A DNA stretch of 32,123 nucleotides from an uncultured Bacteroidales bacterium. Lineage in GTDB: Bacteria > Bacteroidota > Bacteroidia > Bacteroidales > UBA11471. This document shows, piece by piece, positions 14,550 to 22,395 of this stretch. A program made the translations under genes and the position numbers. The notes beneath the pieces were generated by a model that saw only the letters and a list, made by a program, of their open reading frames with translations, was not told where the DNA came from and did no database searches. The stretch covers positions 1-32,123 of the forward strand of contig CANQAM010000023.1 of assembly GCA_947589325.1 (NCBI GenBank). The letters are read 5' to 3'. Within the stretch, counting starts at the first letter, position 1. The number at the start of each line of letters is the position of its first letter.

Positions 14550-17396
14550 ATGGAGGAGAACGAAGATAAAATAGAAATCTGGGGAGCGCGGGTGCACAAC
14601 CTCAAAAACATCGACGTGGCGATACCGCGCTATCGGCTCGTCGTCGTTACGGGACTGAGCGGCAGCGGCAAATCGTCGCTGGCATTCGACACCATTTACG
14701 CCGAAGCGCAGCGGCGCTACATCGAAACTTTCTCGGCTTATGCCCGCAACTTTCTGGGCAACATGGAGCGCCCCGACGTCGATAAAATAACGGGATTAAG
14801 CCCCGTCATTTCCATCGAGCAGAAGACGACCAACAAAAATCCTCGTTCGACCGTCGGCACGACGACCGAAATCTACGACTTTCTGCGGCTGCTCTACGCC
14901 CGCGCGGGAGAAGCCTACTCCTATCTCTCGGGCGAAAAGATGGTGAAATACACCGAAGAACAAATTTTGGAACTCATACAGGAGCGCTACCGCAACCGCA
15001 AGACCTACATTCTGGCGCCGTTGGTGCGCAACCGCAAGGGGCATTACAAAGAATTGTTCGAGCAGGTGCGGCGCAAAGGCTACCTGTCGGTGCGGGTCGA
15101 TGGCGAGATTCGGGAGATACTGCCGGGCATGAAACTCGACCGCTACAAAAACCATTCGGTCGAAGTACTGATAGACAAGCTCGTCGTCTCCGAAAAAGAC
15201 GAACGCCGCCTCAAAGAGAGCGTCCGTGTGGCGATGAAACAGGGCGACGGACTGCTGATGGTGCTCGACGTCGAAAGCGGCGAGCTGCGCCATTACAGCC
15301 GCACGCTGATGGACCCTGCCACCGGTCTGTCGTACAGCGAGCCGGCCCCCCACAATTTTTCGTTCAATTCGCCGCAAGGCGCCTGCCCTTGCTGCAAAGG
15401 CATCGGATATGTGAACATCATCGACCGCGAAAAAATCATTCCCGATGCCTCGCTGTCGATTTACCAAGGCGGCATACTGCCGCTCGGAAAATATCGGAAC
15501 GTCTTGCTGTTCTGGCAGATAGACGCCATTTGTGAAAAATACGGCGCCACCCTCAAAACGCCGATAAAAGACCTGCCGGAGGAGGCGCTCAACGACATTC
15601 TGAACGGAACGGACGAACGGCTGAACATCAAAAACCTTTCCTTAGGCAATTCCAACTATTTCCTCACATTCGAGGGGTTGGTGAAATACATCGAAATGCA
15701 GCAGCAAGCCGACGCCTCGGCAACGGCACAGAAGTGGGCGGGACAGTTCGTTACCACCGTGCAATGTCCCGAATGCCACGGCGCCCGCCTCAACAAAGAG
15801 GCGCTGCACTACCGCATCGACGGGAAAAACATCGCCGAAATTTCCGATATGGATATTTCGGAATTGCGCGAATGGCTCCACGATATAGAAAACCGGCTGC
15901 CGCAAAAGCAGGCTGTCATTGCCAGAGAAATCGTGAAAGAGATACGCTCGCGCGTACAGTTTCTGTCCGACGTCGGACTGGAATACCTTTGCCTGTCGCG
16001 GGCATCGGCTACGCTGTCGGGCGGCGAGAGCCAGCGCATACGGCTGGCTACGCAGATAGGCTCGCAACTCGTCAATGTGCTCTATATTCTCGACGAACCG
16101 AGCATCGGACTGCACCAGCGCGACAACGTGCGCCTTATCCGCTCGCTGAAACAGCTGCGCGACACGGGCAACTCGGTCATCGTGGTCGAACACGACAAGG
16201 AGATGATGCTCGAAGCCGACTACGTCGTCGATTTGGGACCGCGCGCCGGACGGCTCGGCGGCGAAGTGGTGTTTGCCGGCACGCCGCAGCAGATGTTGGC
16301 GGCAGGCACTCTTACGGCGGCTTATCTCAATGGCGAAAAAGAAATCGCCGTTCCTGCCTCCCGACGTCGGGGCAACGGCAAGAAAATCGTACTGAAAGGG
16401 GCACGGGGAAACAATTTGAAAAATCTGACGGTGGAATTTCCGTTGGGAAAATTCATCTGCATCACCGGCGTTTCGGGAAGCGGCAAATCGTCGCTTATCA
16501 ACGCGACGCTGCAACCCATACTCAGCCAGAAATTTTACCGCTCGCTGACCGACCCGCTGCCCTACGACGCTATCGAAGGACTGGAACATATCGACAAAGT
16601 GGTGAATGTCGACCAGTCGCCGCTGGGGCGCACGCCCCGCTCCAACCCCGCCACCTACACGGGGCTGTTTGCCGACATACGCAACCTGTTCGTCGACCTT
16701 CCGGAGGCAAAGATACGGGGCTACAAAGCCGGACGTTTCTCGTTCAACGTCGCCGGCGGACGCTGCGAAGCCTGCGGCGGAAACGGCTACAAGACCATCG
16801 AAATGAATTTTCTGCCCGATGTTCTGGTGCCCTGCGAGGCGTGTCGCGGGAAACGCTACAACCGCGAAACACTCGAAGTGCGCTTCAAGGGAAAATCGAT
16901 TGCCGACGTTCTCGATATGACCATCAACCAAGCCGTCGAGTTTTTTGCCGGCATACCCTCCATACTTGCCAAAGTAAAAACGTTGCAGGAAATCGGATTG
17001 GGTTATGTAAAACTGGGACAGCCCTCGACCACCCTGTCGGGCGGTGAGAGCCAGCGCGTAAAACTGGCGACGGAACTGTCGAAGCGCGATACGGGCAAGA
17101 CCCTTTACATTCTCGACGAGCCGACCACGGGCCTGCATTTCGAGGACATTCGCGTATTGCTGGGGGTACTCAACCGATTGGTCGATAAAGGAAACACCGT
17201 GTTGGTTATCGAGCACAACCTCGACGTCATAAAAATGGCAGACCACATTATAGATATGGGACCCGAAGGCGGTCGCAACGGAGGCAACATACTGATTGCC
17301 GGAACGCCCGAAGAGGTTGCCGCCCACCCCGAAATCGGCTACACGGCGCATTTTCTGCGGCAGGAATTAGGATTGCCGCCTCTCGCTGAAAAATAA
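14550..17396 (+). CDS. uvrA: Excinuclease ABC subunit A
   Basis: This 948-residue DNA damage sensor of nucleotide excision repair dimerises, loads UvrB at lesions and uses two ABC ATPase modules. Visible features are Walker A GLSGSGKS (35-42) and GVSGSGKS (640-647), two ABC signatures LSGGESQR (one in each half), and Walker B-type 'LYILDEPSIGLHQRD' and 'LYILDEPTTGLHFED'. Zinc modules have Cys279/281/282 with Cys406/409 in the first half and Cys739/742 with Cys762/765 in the second. The first pair reads CPCC rather than plain CPxC, so an extra cysteine is present. Length is normal for bacterial UvrA. It follows the CHU_C-domain gene by 3 nt without its own visible promoter. uvrB and uvrC are not nearby. 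Confidence 0.97.
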   Translation: MEENEDKIEIWGARVHNLKNIDVAIPRYRLVVVTGLSGSGKSSLAFDTIYAEAQRRYIETFSAYARNFLGNMERPDVDKITGLSPVISIEQKTTNKNPRSTVGTTTEIYDFLRLLYARAGEAYSYLSGEKMVKYTEEQILELIQERYRNRKTYILAPLVRNRKGHYKELFEQVRRKGYLSVRVDGEIREILPGMKLDRYKNHSVEVLIDKLVVSEKDERRLKESVRVAMKQGDGLLMVLDVESGELRHYSRTLMDPATGLSYSEPAPHNFSFNSPQGACPCCKGIGYVNIIDREKIIPDASLSIYQGGILPLGKYRNVLLFWQIDAICEKYGATLKTPIKDLPEEALNDILNGTDERLNIKNLSLGNSNYFLTFEGLVKYIEMQQQADASATAQKWAGQFVTTVQCPECHGARLNKEALHYRIDGKNIAEISDMDISELREWLHDIENRLPQKQAVIAREIVKEIRSRVQFLSDVGLEYLCLSRASATLSGGESQRIRLATQIGSQLVNVLYILDEPSIGLHQRDNVRLIRSLKQLRDTGNSVIVVEHDKEMMLEADYVVDLGPRAGRLGGEVVFAGTPQQMLAAGTLTAAYLNGEKEIAVPASRRRGNGKKIVLKGARGNNLKNLTVEFPLGKFICITGVSGSGKSSLINATLQPILSQKFYRSLTDPLPYDAIEGLEHIDKVVNVDQSPLGRTPRSNPATYTGLFADIRNLFVDLPEAKIRGYKAGRFSFNVAGGRCEACGGNGYKTIEMNFLPDVLVPCEACRGKRYNRETLEVRFKGKSIADVLDMTINQAVEFFAGIPSILAKVKTLQEIGLGYVKLGQPSTTLSGGESQRVKLATELSKRDTGKTLYILDEPTTGLHFEDIRVLLGVLNRLVDKGNTVLVIEHNLDVIKMADHIIDMGPEGGRNGGNILIAGTPEEVAAHPEIGYTAHFLRQELGLPPLAEK

Positions 17397-17397
17397 C

Positions 17398-17420
17398 CGG
17401 AAGCTCCTCTCCCGCTTCCG
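17398..17420. terminator. Weak hairpin between uvrA and the crp-family gene
   Basis: CGGAAGC (17398-17404) pairs with GCTTCCG (17414-17420) around a 9-nt loop. The leftward transcript continues into GGTTATTTTT, so it could end the crp-family message; there is no T-run for the rightward uvrA transcript. Confidence 0.4.
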
Positions 17421-17429
17421 AAAGCGATA

Positions 17430-18131
17430 CTATCCGAAGCGGCTTATTTTGCGCAACTTGGCTTCATCGACAAGCTGGATTTTACGACCATCGACCACGA
17501 CGATTTTTTCGGCGGCGAAGCACGACAACGTGCGTATGGCATTGCTGGTCGTCATGTTGGAGAGATTGGCGAGGTCTTCGCGCGCCATATAGATGCTCAG
17601 CGTGATGCCGTCTTCCTCCAAACCGTAATTGTCTTTCAACATGAGCAGCGACTCGGCAAGGCGGCCGCGAATGTGTTTCTGCGTAAGATTCACCGTGCGG
17701 GTGTCCGACATACCCAAGTCGGTAGCCAACTCTTTGATAAAGAAACAGGCAAGACGATTGTTTTTCTTGATAAGCTCATCGACGACAGGCATCGGCAAAA
17801 AACCGATAGTCGCATTTTCAAATGCCGAAGCGGCAGTAATATAATCTTCGCCGGCAAAATAAGCCCGATAGCCGAAATACTGTACGGGACGTATCAATCG
17901 CATAATCTGGCTGCGGCCGCCGATACCCGCCTTGAATATTTTTACCTTCCCTTTGATGAGACACATCAACAACTCGGCTTTTTCGCCTTCGTTGTAAATC
18001 ATCTCGTTTTTCTTGAAAGTCTGTATATGGAAGTTTTCCGTGATGATACGCTTTTCGTTGCTGTCGAGAAGCGGCAGCATCTCGCCCAAAGCCTCCTGCG
18101 TCAGCGCTTCTATCGAAAGTTTCTTTATCAT
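17430..18131 (-). CDS. Crp/Fnr-family transcription regulator
   Basis: This 233-residue protein has a cyclic-nucleotide-binding-like beta-roll (about 20-130, 'GEMLPLLDSNEKRIITENF', 'YNEGEKAELLMCLIKGKVKI'), a dimer helix (about 125-155) and a winged HTH (about 160-225, 'RGRLAESLLML', 'MAREDLANLSNMTTSNAIRT'). The start at 18131 (MIKKLSIEAL) was chosen over an upstream in-frame start at 18191 because that one lies inside the promoter's -33 box. The beta-roll lacks an obvious RxS cAMP-phosphate motif and there is no N-terminal FNR cysteine cluster, so the ligand is unknown. A consensus promoter and two tandem palindromes directly precede the start, strongly suggesting autoregulation. Regulon cannot be inferred here. 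Confidence 0.85.
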   Translation of the reverse strand: MIKKLSIEALTQEALGEMLPLLDSNEKRIITENFHIQTFKKNEMIYNEGEKAELLMCLIKGKVKIFKAGIGGRSQIMRLIRPVQYFGYRAYFAGEDYITAASAFENATIGFLPMPVVDELIKKNNRLACFFIKELATDLGMSDTRTVNLTQKHIRGRLAESLLMLKDNYGLEEDGITLSIYMAREDLANLSNMTTSNAIRTLSCFAAEKIVVVDGRKIQLVDEAKLRKISRFG

Positions 18132-18137
18132 AACTGT

Positions 18138-18160
18138 GTTATATAACAATGTTATATAAC
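18138..18160. promoter_or_regulatory. Tandem GTTATATAAC palindromes, probable operator of the crp-family gene
   Basis: Two identical perfect 10-bp palindromes, GTTATATAAC at 18138-18147 and 18151-18160, are separated by AAT, so their centres are 13 bp apart. They lie between the -7 box (18162-18169) and the start codon (18131) of the leftward crp-family gene, over the expected transcription start. I saw no other exact copy in the window. Operator role is inferred. Confidence 0.65.
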
Positions 18161-18161
18161 G

Positions 18162-18192
18162 CAAAATTAAGAAAATTCCATTAAACTGCAAA
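18162..18192 (-). promoter_or_regulatory. Promoter of the crp-family gene
   Basis: On the minus strand, TTTG (18192-18189), 19 nt, then TAATTTTG (18169-18162) is a full match to the Bacteroides promoter consensus. The predicted leader is short and overlaps the tandem palindromes. Confidence 0.8.
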
Positions 18193-18253
18193 GGAATGGA
18201 GAAAAAAGATGATTTCGGCGTGAAGCGGTTTTATTTTTACAGAAAATATTTAT

Positions 18254-18261
18254 TATATTTG
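18254..18261 (+). promoter_or_regulatory. -7 box for the 18285-19388 gene pair
   Basis: TATATTTG lies 23 nt before the ATG at 18285; a TTTT at 18229-18232 stands 21 nt upstream as a weak -33 element. It is divergent from the crp-family promoter about 65 bp away. Confidence 0.6.
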
Positions 18262-18284
18262 TAGCAGGAAAAACATCATCGATT

Positions 18285-18734
18285 ATGAATGAAGCGCACG
18301 AAACCCAAGTCGCATCTATCGCCGGTGCTTTTTGCGAAGCGATAGAACAGGTAAAAAACAACGATACGTTTTCGTTGTCGGATATGTTCGTCATTTTCAA
18401 AAGCGAAGAACAGCTGCTGTCGCTTTACGACGACAACGAAATGCTGCTGACTCAAATCGGACTGGAAGAGTACGACGAAGCCGGCGACACCGACAATATC
18501 CGCATCATCGCCCTGTTGCGGCAGGCATTGGAAATGCCGGAGGTTGCCGACGCTTTCCGTTCGCTCGGTGCCGTAACGCCGGTTTCCGTCATTCTTCTGA
18601 ACGACGAAAAAGAGATCGTTTCCGAACTCAAAACATTCGACGACGAAAAAATATTCCTCGAAGACGATTTCCTGAAAAAGGCGGGGAAAGAATTGGACGA
18701 CTTCTTCGAGCAACTCATGGCGGATATAAAATAA
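18285..18734 (+). CDS. Acidic conserved-looking protein of unknown function
   Basis: I do not recognise this 149-residue protein. It is strongly acidic, with no signal peptide, membrane segment or cysteine-rich motif beyond a single Cys, so it is probably cytoplasmic. Predicted layout is an N-terminal helix (1-25), a mixed alpha/beta middle ('FSLSDMFVIFKSEEQLLSL', then a helix 'IRIIALLRQALEMPEVADAF', then strand 'PVSVILLNDEKEIVSEL') and an acidic C-terminal helix ('KKAGKELDDFFEQLM'). It has a good upstream promoter box and is followed after 12 nt by a lipoprotein gene, so the two form a small operon. Codon use looks like that of the core genes. Alternatives cannot be ranked. Confidence 0.7.
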   Translation: MNEAHETQVASIAGAFCEAIEQVKNNDTFSLSDMFVIFKSEEQLLSLYDDNEMLLTQIGLEEYDEAGDTDNIRIIALLRQALEMPEVADAFRSLGAVTPVSVILLNDEKEIVSELKTFDDEKIFLEDDFLKKAGKELDDFFEQLMADIK

Positions 18735-18746
18735 AGCGTGGATAAA

Positions 18747-19388
18747 ATGAAGAACGCCGTGAAAAATATCGCCATATTGTTTTTCGGAATATTTGTTTTG
18801 TTCGTTTCTTCTTGCGAAAAAGAGAAGCAAGAGATTTCATTTTCCCTTTCTCCGAACGATGTCGATACGTCAAGCGGCAATACTTTTATGGCCAGATTCT
18901 TATCGGCAAAATTCTGTTCCGCTTTCTACCCTATCGTTTCAGACAGTTTTCTCGTCGGGAACAATATAGACAGTTTATTGAAATTCGAAACAATAAAAAT
19001 AAAATCCATCGAATCGATAGCCGGCATCGACTCCTCTGAAATCTTAGGGATAAAAACAGCGAAGCAACAAAATATTCAACTATCGATAAACGATATTTTT
19101 TCTGCCAGTTCGCCTTTTTATTCCGGATATACCGGCAGCACCGACCTGTATCTGTTACAGATAAAAGACAGTATCGGACAAATAATCGACGTCGTCGATA
19201 TACCTTTTGCCGTTACAAAAAATGTCGGCAAAATAAAAACGGATTATCGCCGTACCATTTCAGCCGATACCAACTATTACTACGGTTTCGCAGTTTACGG
19301 AACGGAAATTTTTAACGAATCCGCCGGCGGCGACCCTGAAGGCTATATCGCTGTCAGTCTGCCAGACAATACGCAAACGACGCCATAA
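18747..19388 (+). CDS. Putative lipoprotein of unknown function
   Basis: This 213-residue protein opens with a lipoprotein signal peptide (MKNAVKNIAILFFGIF, then LFVSSC with the lipobox cysteine at about residue 23), followed by the charged stretch EKEKQE. The start is placed at the ATG 18747; a GTG three codons earlier (18738) is possible but adds nothing. The mature part is rich in Ser, Ile, Asp and short beta stretches, with a C-terminal 'YYYGFAVYGTEIFNESAGGD'. No catalytic motif is visible. The gene is more AT-rich than its neighbours, typical of fast-evolving surface lipoproteins. It is second in a two-gene unit and ends before a strong terminator. Location in the envelope is well supported; function is unknown. 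Confidence 0.7.
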   Translation: MKNAVKNIAILFFGIFVLFVSSCEKEKQEISFSLSPNDVDTSSGNTFMARFLSAKFCSAFYPIVSDSFLVGNNIDSLLKFETIKIKSIESIAGIDSSEILGIKTAKQQNIQLSINDIFSASSPFYSGYTGSTDLYLLQIKDSIGQIIDVVDIPFAVTKNVGKIKTDYRRTISADTNYYYGFAVYGTEIFNESAGGDPEGYIAVSLPDNTQTTP

Positions 19389-19405
19389 ATAAAAACAATA
19401 AAAAA

Positions 19406-19439
19406 AGGCGGGGCTACCTCTTGTAACCCCGCCTCTTTT
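19406..19439. terminator. Bidirectional terminator between lipoprotein gene and aroE
   Basis: AGGCGGGG (19406-19413) pairs with CCCCGCCT (19427-19434), extended by TAC/GTA. It is followed by CTTTTA on the plus strand, and by TTTTTT (19406-19401) on the minus strand. Confidence 0.85.
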
Positions 19440-19464
19440 ATGCCGGATTTTGCGATGAAACCAC

Positions 19465-20214
19465 CTATTTGTTCCAAATATCCCAAGCGGCGTATGCTTG
19501 CAGCAAGAGCATTTCTATGCCGTTTTTCGTTTCGGCTCCACGTGCTTTGCACTTCTCCATAAAGAGCGTCGTTTCCGGATTGTACACCAAATCATATACG
19601 AGATGTTTCGGCGTAACAAGTTCGTAAGGTATTGCCGGACAGCTTTCTATATCGGGATACATGCCTACTGGCGAAGCATTGACGATGACCGTGTATTCTT
19701 GCATGATTTCGGGTGTAAGGTCTTCGTAACAAATGGCTTTCGCCTTGCGGGTACGCGACACCCACTGCGGCTCCACGCCCAGCGACAGCAGCCCGTACCA
19801 TACGGCTTTGGAAGCGCCGCCAGTACCGAGTATCAGCCCTTTGCGGTGGTGCGGTTTCAGGCAGGGACGTATGGAGTCGGTAAATCCGATGACATCGGAG
19901 TTAAATCCTTTCAAAATCAACTTGCCGCCTTTGCGTATGAATTTGACGACATTCACGGCGCCGATGAGACGGGCGGTTTCGTCCATTTCATCGAGAAAAG
20001 GGATAATCGTTTCCTTGTAGGGAATCGTTACGTTCAATCCGCGCAGGCGTGGCGTTTCGTTCACGACAAGACGAATATCCTCGATACGGTCGAGTTCGAA
20101 ATTGCGGTATTCCGCCGCGATTTTTTCATTCTTGAATTTTTCGTTGAAAAAATTCCGAGAGAAAGAGTGGGCGAGCCTGTACCCCACCAATCCGTACACA
20201 TCGGGAGTTTCCAT
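19465..20214 (-). CDS. aroE: Shikimate dehydrogenase
   Basis: This 249-residue enzyme reduces 3-dehydroshikimate to shikimate with NADPH, step four of chorismate synthesis, in the cytoplasm. Shikimate-binding residues are seen in 'RLAHSFSRNFF' (13-23) and 'NVTIPYKE' (61-68), with catalytic Lys67, and in 'GFNSD' with Asp107. The nucleotide loop GTGGASKA (130-137) follows the typical pattern, and 'SRTRKAKA' (153-160) supplies the basic residues that prefer NADPH. The C-terminal helix 'NGIEMLLLQA' is standard. The length is slightly short for AroE but complete for the compact Bacteroidales form. It starts 5 nt after the GldB-like gene and is probably co-transcribed with it. Confidence 0.95.
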   Translation of the reverse strand: METPDVYGLVGYRLAHSFSRNFFNEKFKNEKIAAEYRNFELDRIEDIRLVVNETPRLRGLNVTIPYKETIIPFLDEMDETARLIGAVNVVKFIRKGGKLILKGFNSDVIGFTDSIRPCLKPHHRKGLILGTGGASKAVWYGLLSLGVEPQWVSRTRKAKAICYEDLTPEIMQEYTVIVNASPVGMYPDIESCPAIPYELVTPKHLVYDLVYNPETTLFMEKCKARGAETKNGIEMLLLQAYAAWDIWNK

Positions 20215-20219
20215 GTTTC

Positions 20220-21191
20220 TTATCCTTTATATTTAGCTTTCTTGGTAATTTCGGTTTCGTCGGTCTGCCACAATCGGGCAAGGTCGGCGTGCGTTGCTCC
20301 GGCATACGCCGACACGATGCGCCAACCGATGTAGCGACCTGCCTGTCCGGGCGACTGCGGTGAAAACGGCGCAGTAAACGGGGCAGGCGACAAATAACGT
20401 TCTATCGTCAGCGGCGATGCAGCATACAGCGTTTTTTCACGCAAAAGCGCATTCCACATCTCCGATTCGTTTTCACGGCACCACGCCAACTGCTCCGGCG
20501 TGTAGCCCAACAATCTTTCCGGCGGGACGTCCGGCAGGAGCTGTTGCAGCGAATATACGATTTTACCTTCGTAAATCATTTCCCGCAGCAGTGTCGTATG
20601 TTCGACAGGCGGCAGCGGGTGGCGCGTATAAAGTATGACCCGCAACACATCGGGAACGATGTACTCCTGTTTCTTGCCTTCGAGCCGGTAGCGGGGATAT
20701 ATGGAGGCATACGGCGGATAGCCGCTGCCTAAATAATGGTCGAGCGAAACCGAAAGCATATCGCCGGCATTCACAATCTGCTGCCGCAAGCCCGACACAT
20801 GAGTGTAAAAACGGGCGGGCAAAGTATCGTCGGGCAACAAGTGCCGGTAGCGGGCAAGCGCCGCCGAGAGTTCAGCCTCTACATCGGACAAATCGGGAAA
20901 AATCGAATCGACAGCCCCGCAGAGCAGCTGCATATCGGCAGCGGAAAGGCGGCCGGCAAGCCGCGATTTGTCGCAGCCGCTGTCGGGAAGTTCCAAAATC
21001 GCTTCGGTATATAACAGGTGAAAGTCGCCGTAGTCCCGAAAGAAAACACTGTCGGCAAGAGCATCGGACAAATAGGTACACAGCGCCTTGTCGTAGCGAT
21101 GTATCGCCACCCCGCTCCTTTCGTCGGTAGAAGCACGACAAGAAAACAAACCCGCCAAAGAGAGCATCAAGACAATGCGCAGAGCTGCCAT
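20220..21191 (-). CDS. gldB: GldB-like lipoprotein
   Basis: This 323-residue protein begins with a lipoprotein signal (MAALRIVLMLSLAGLFSC; lipidated Cys18). The body resembles gliding-motility lipoprotein GldB and its relatives in non-gliding Bacteroidales: helical N-half ('RYDKALCTYLSDALADSVFF'), then 'MLSVSLDHYLGSGYPPYASI' (about 144-163), 'LLREMIYEGKIVYSLQQLLP' (about 202-221), 'LLGYTPEQLAWCRENE', and a C-terminal 'PGQAGRYIGWRIVSAYA'. The fold is related to DUF2268-type zinc-protease-like proteins, but the usual HExxH is replaced by REMIYEGK, so proteolysis is doubtful. In flavobacteria GldB is needed for gliding/T9SS; here the role is inferred only. A TATATTTG box lies about 20 nt upstream, and aroE follows 5 nt after. 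Confidence 0.75.
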   Translation of the reverse strand: MAALRIVLMLSLAGLFSCRASTDERSGVAIHRYDKALCTYLSDALADSVFFRDYGDFHLLYTEAILELPDSGCDKSRLAGRLSAADMQLLCGAVDSIFPDLSDVEAELSAALARYRHLLPDDTLPARFYTHVSGLRQQIVNAGDMLSVSLDHYLGSGYPPYASIYPRYRLEGKKQEYIVPDVLRVILYTRHPLPPVEHTTLLREMIYEGKIVYSLQQLLPDVPPERLLGYTPEQLAWCRENESEMWNALLREKTLYAASPLTIERYLSPAPFTAPFSPQSPGQAGRYIGWRIVSAYAGATHADLARLWQTDETEITKKAKYKG

Positions 21192-21211
21192 AATTTCTTT
21201 TTAGAGAGTTA

Positions 21212-21219
21212 CAAATATA
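21212..21219 (-). promoter_or_regulatory. -7 box for the gldB-aroE unit
   Basis: Minus-strand TATATTTG, 21 nt upstream of the start at 21191, separates gldB-aroE from the sugar operon to the right. The -33 position holds only TTTC with an 18-nt gap. Confidence 0.55.
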
Positions 21220-21267
21220 TGGAAATATTTTATAAATGAAAAAGAAAGAGGGATTATCGAATGTCAA

Positions 21268-22395
21268 TTAAAAAAAATTCTTGTAAAAATCGTTGATAGC
21301 GGAAGCGACAAAACGTATTTCCTCCTCAGTCATCACCGGCGATAGGGGAAGCGACAAAACCTCGTTTGCCAACTGTTCGGTCAGCGGCAGCGACAGCCGG
21401 TTATAACGCGCATAACAAACCTGTTTGTGCGGCGGCACGGGATAGTGTATCTGCACGGGTATTCCCTGCTTCGAGAGAGCCGCTATCAAGGCTTCGCGCT
21501 GGGGAACGCGGACAACGTACTGATGATAAATGTGCTGCCCCTCTCCGCCTCTGTCGGGCAGCCCGACGGCAGGTGCGGTTATCGACCGGTCATAGAGTGC
21601 CGCCAACTCGCGGCGGCGGGCATTGTCGGCGTCGAGATAACGTAGTTTCACCGACAGAAAAGCCGCCTGCAATTCGTCCATACGGCTGTTGAATCCCTGA
21701 TATTTGTTGTAATACCGCCGCTCCGAACCGTAGTTTGCCAACGCTCGCGCCGCCTCTGCCAACGCATCGTCGTCGGTGGCAATGGCTCCGGCATCGCCCA
21801 ACGCGCCCAAATTTTTGGAGGGATAGAAACTGATACCCGCCGCGTGTCCCAAGCCGCCCGCTTTCACAGAGCCGGAAAATCCGCGACACGGAGCGGCAGC
21901 GCCCAATGCCTGCGCGGCATCTTCGACCACCAGCAGGTCGTGTCGGCGGGCGATGTCGGCGATACACTCGTCCCAACAGCAGCGACCATAAAGATGCACG
22001 GGCAACAACGCTTTGGTGCGCGGCGTCAAATGCTCTTCTATCCGGTCGGTATCGAGGTTGTGCGTTACGGGCGACGGCTCTACGAACACGGGGGTCAGCC
22101 GGTTGTCGGTTACCGCCAAAACGGTGGCGATGTAGGTATTCGCCGGCACGATGACTTCATCGCCTTCGTGCAGACGCCCCATTTCGATATATGCCCGCAG
22201 GATAATGCGCAGCGCGTCCAATCCGTTGCCGCAGGCAACCACCTGCCGCCGTCCCAGATAATGAGCCAACTCTTTTTCAAATGCGGCGACACGCTCGCCC
22301 AACAGATACCACCCCGAATCGATGACTTCGGCTGCCGCCTGCTTCAATTCGTCGGCATAACGGGCATTTATCTGTCGTATATCCTGAAATTTCAT
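21268..22395 (-). CDS. fdtB: DegT/DnrJ/EryC1 sugar aminotransferase (FdtB/QdtB-like)
   Basis: This 375-residue PLP enzyme should transfer an amino group from glutamate to C3 of a dTDP-3-keto-6-deoxyhexose. PLP features are 'ACGNGLDAL' (54-62), 'VPANTYIAT' (83-91), 'VVEDAAQALGA' with Asp159, and Schiff-base Lys194 in 'SFYPSKNLGALGDAGAI'. The N-terminal 'RYADELKQAAAEVIDSGWYL' and C-terminal 'IPVQIHYPVPPHKQ' fit the C3-aminotransferase group (FdtB, QdtB, DesV). The assignment is supported by the adjacent ketoisomerase genes, since isomerisation must come before C3 amination. It overlaps the preceding gene by 4 nt (22392-22395) and ends the five-gene operon. Whether the product is dTDP-Fuc3N or dTDP-Qui3N cannot be told from sequence alone. 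Confidence 0.88.
   Translation of the reverse strand: MKFQDIRQINARYADELKQAAAEVIDSGWYLLGERVAAFEKELAHYLGRRQVVACGNGLDALRIILRAYIEMGRLHEGDEVIVPANTYIATVLAVTDNRLTPVFVEPSPVTHNLDTDRIEEHLTPRTKALLPVHLYGRCCWDECIADIARRHDLLVVEDAAQALGAAAPCRGFSGSVKAGGLGHAAGISFYPSKNLGALGDAGAIATDDDALAEAARALANYGSERRYYNKYQGFNSRMDELQAAFLSVKLRYLDADNARRRELAALYDRSITAPAVGLPDRGGEGQHIYHQYVVRVPQREALIAALSKQGIPVQIHYPVPPHKQVCYARYNRLSLPLTEQLANEVLSLPLSPVMTEEEIRFVASAINDFYKNFF

Noticed and set aside
15642-17351. A 569-codon leftward open frame
   Set aside because: Antisense to the second half of uvrA, with no start-site features or domain.
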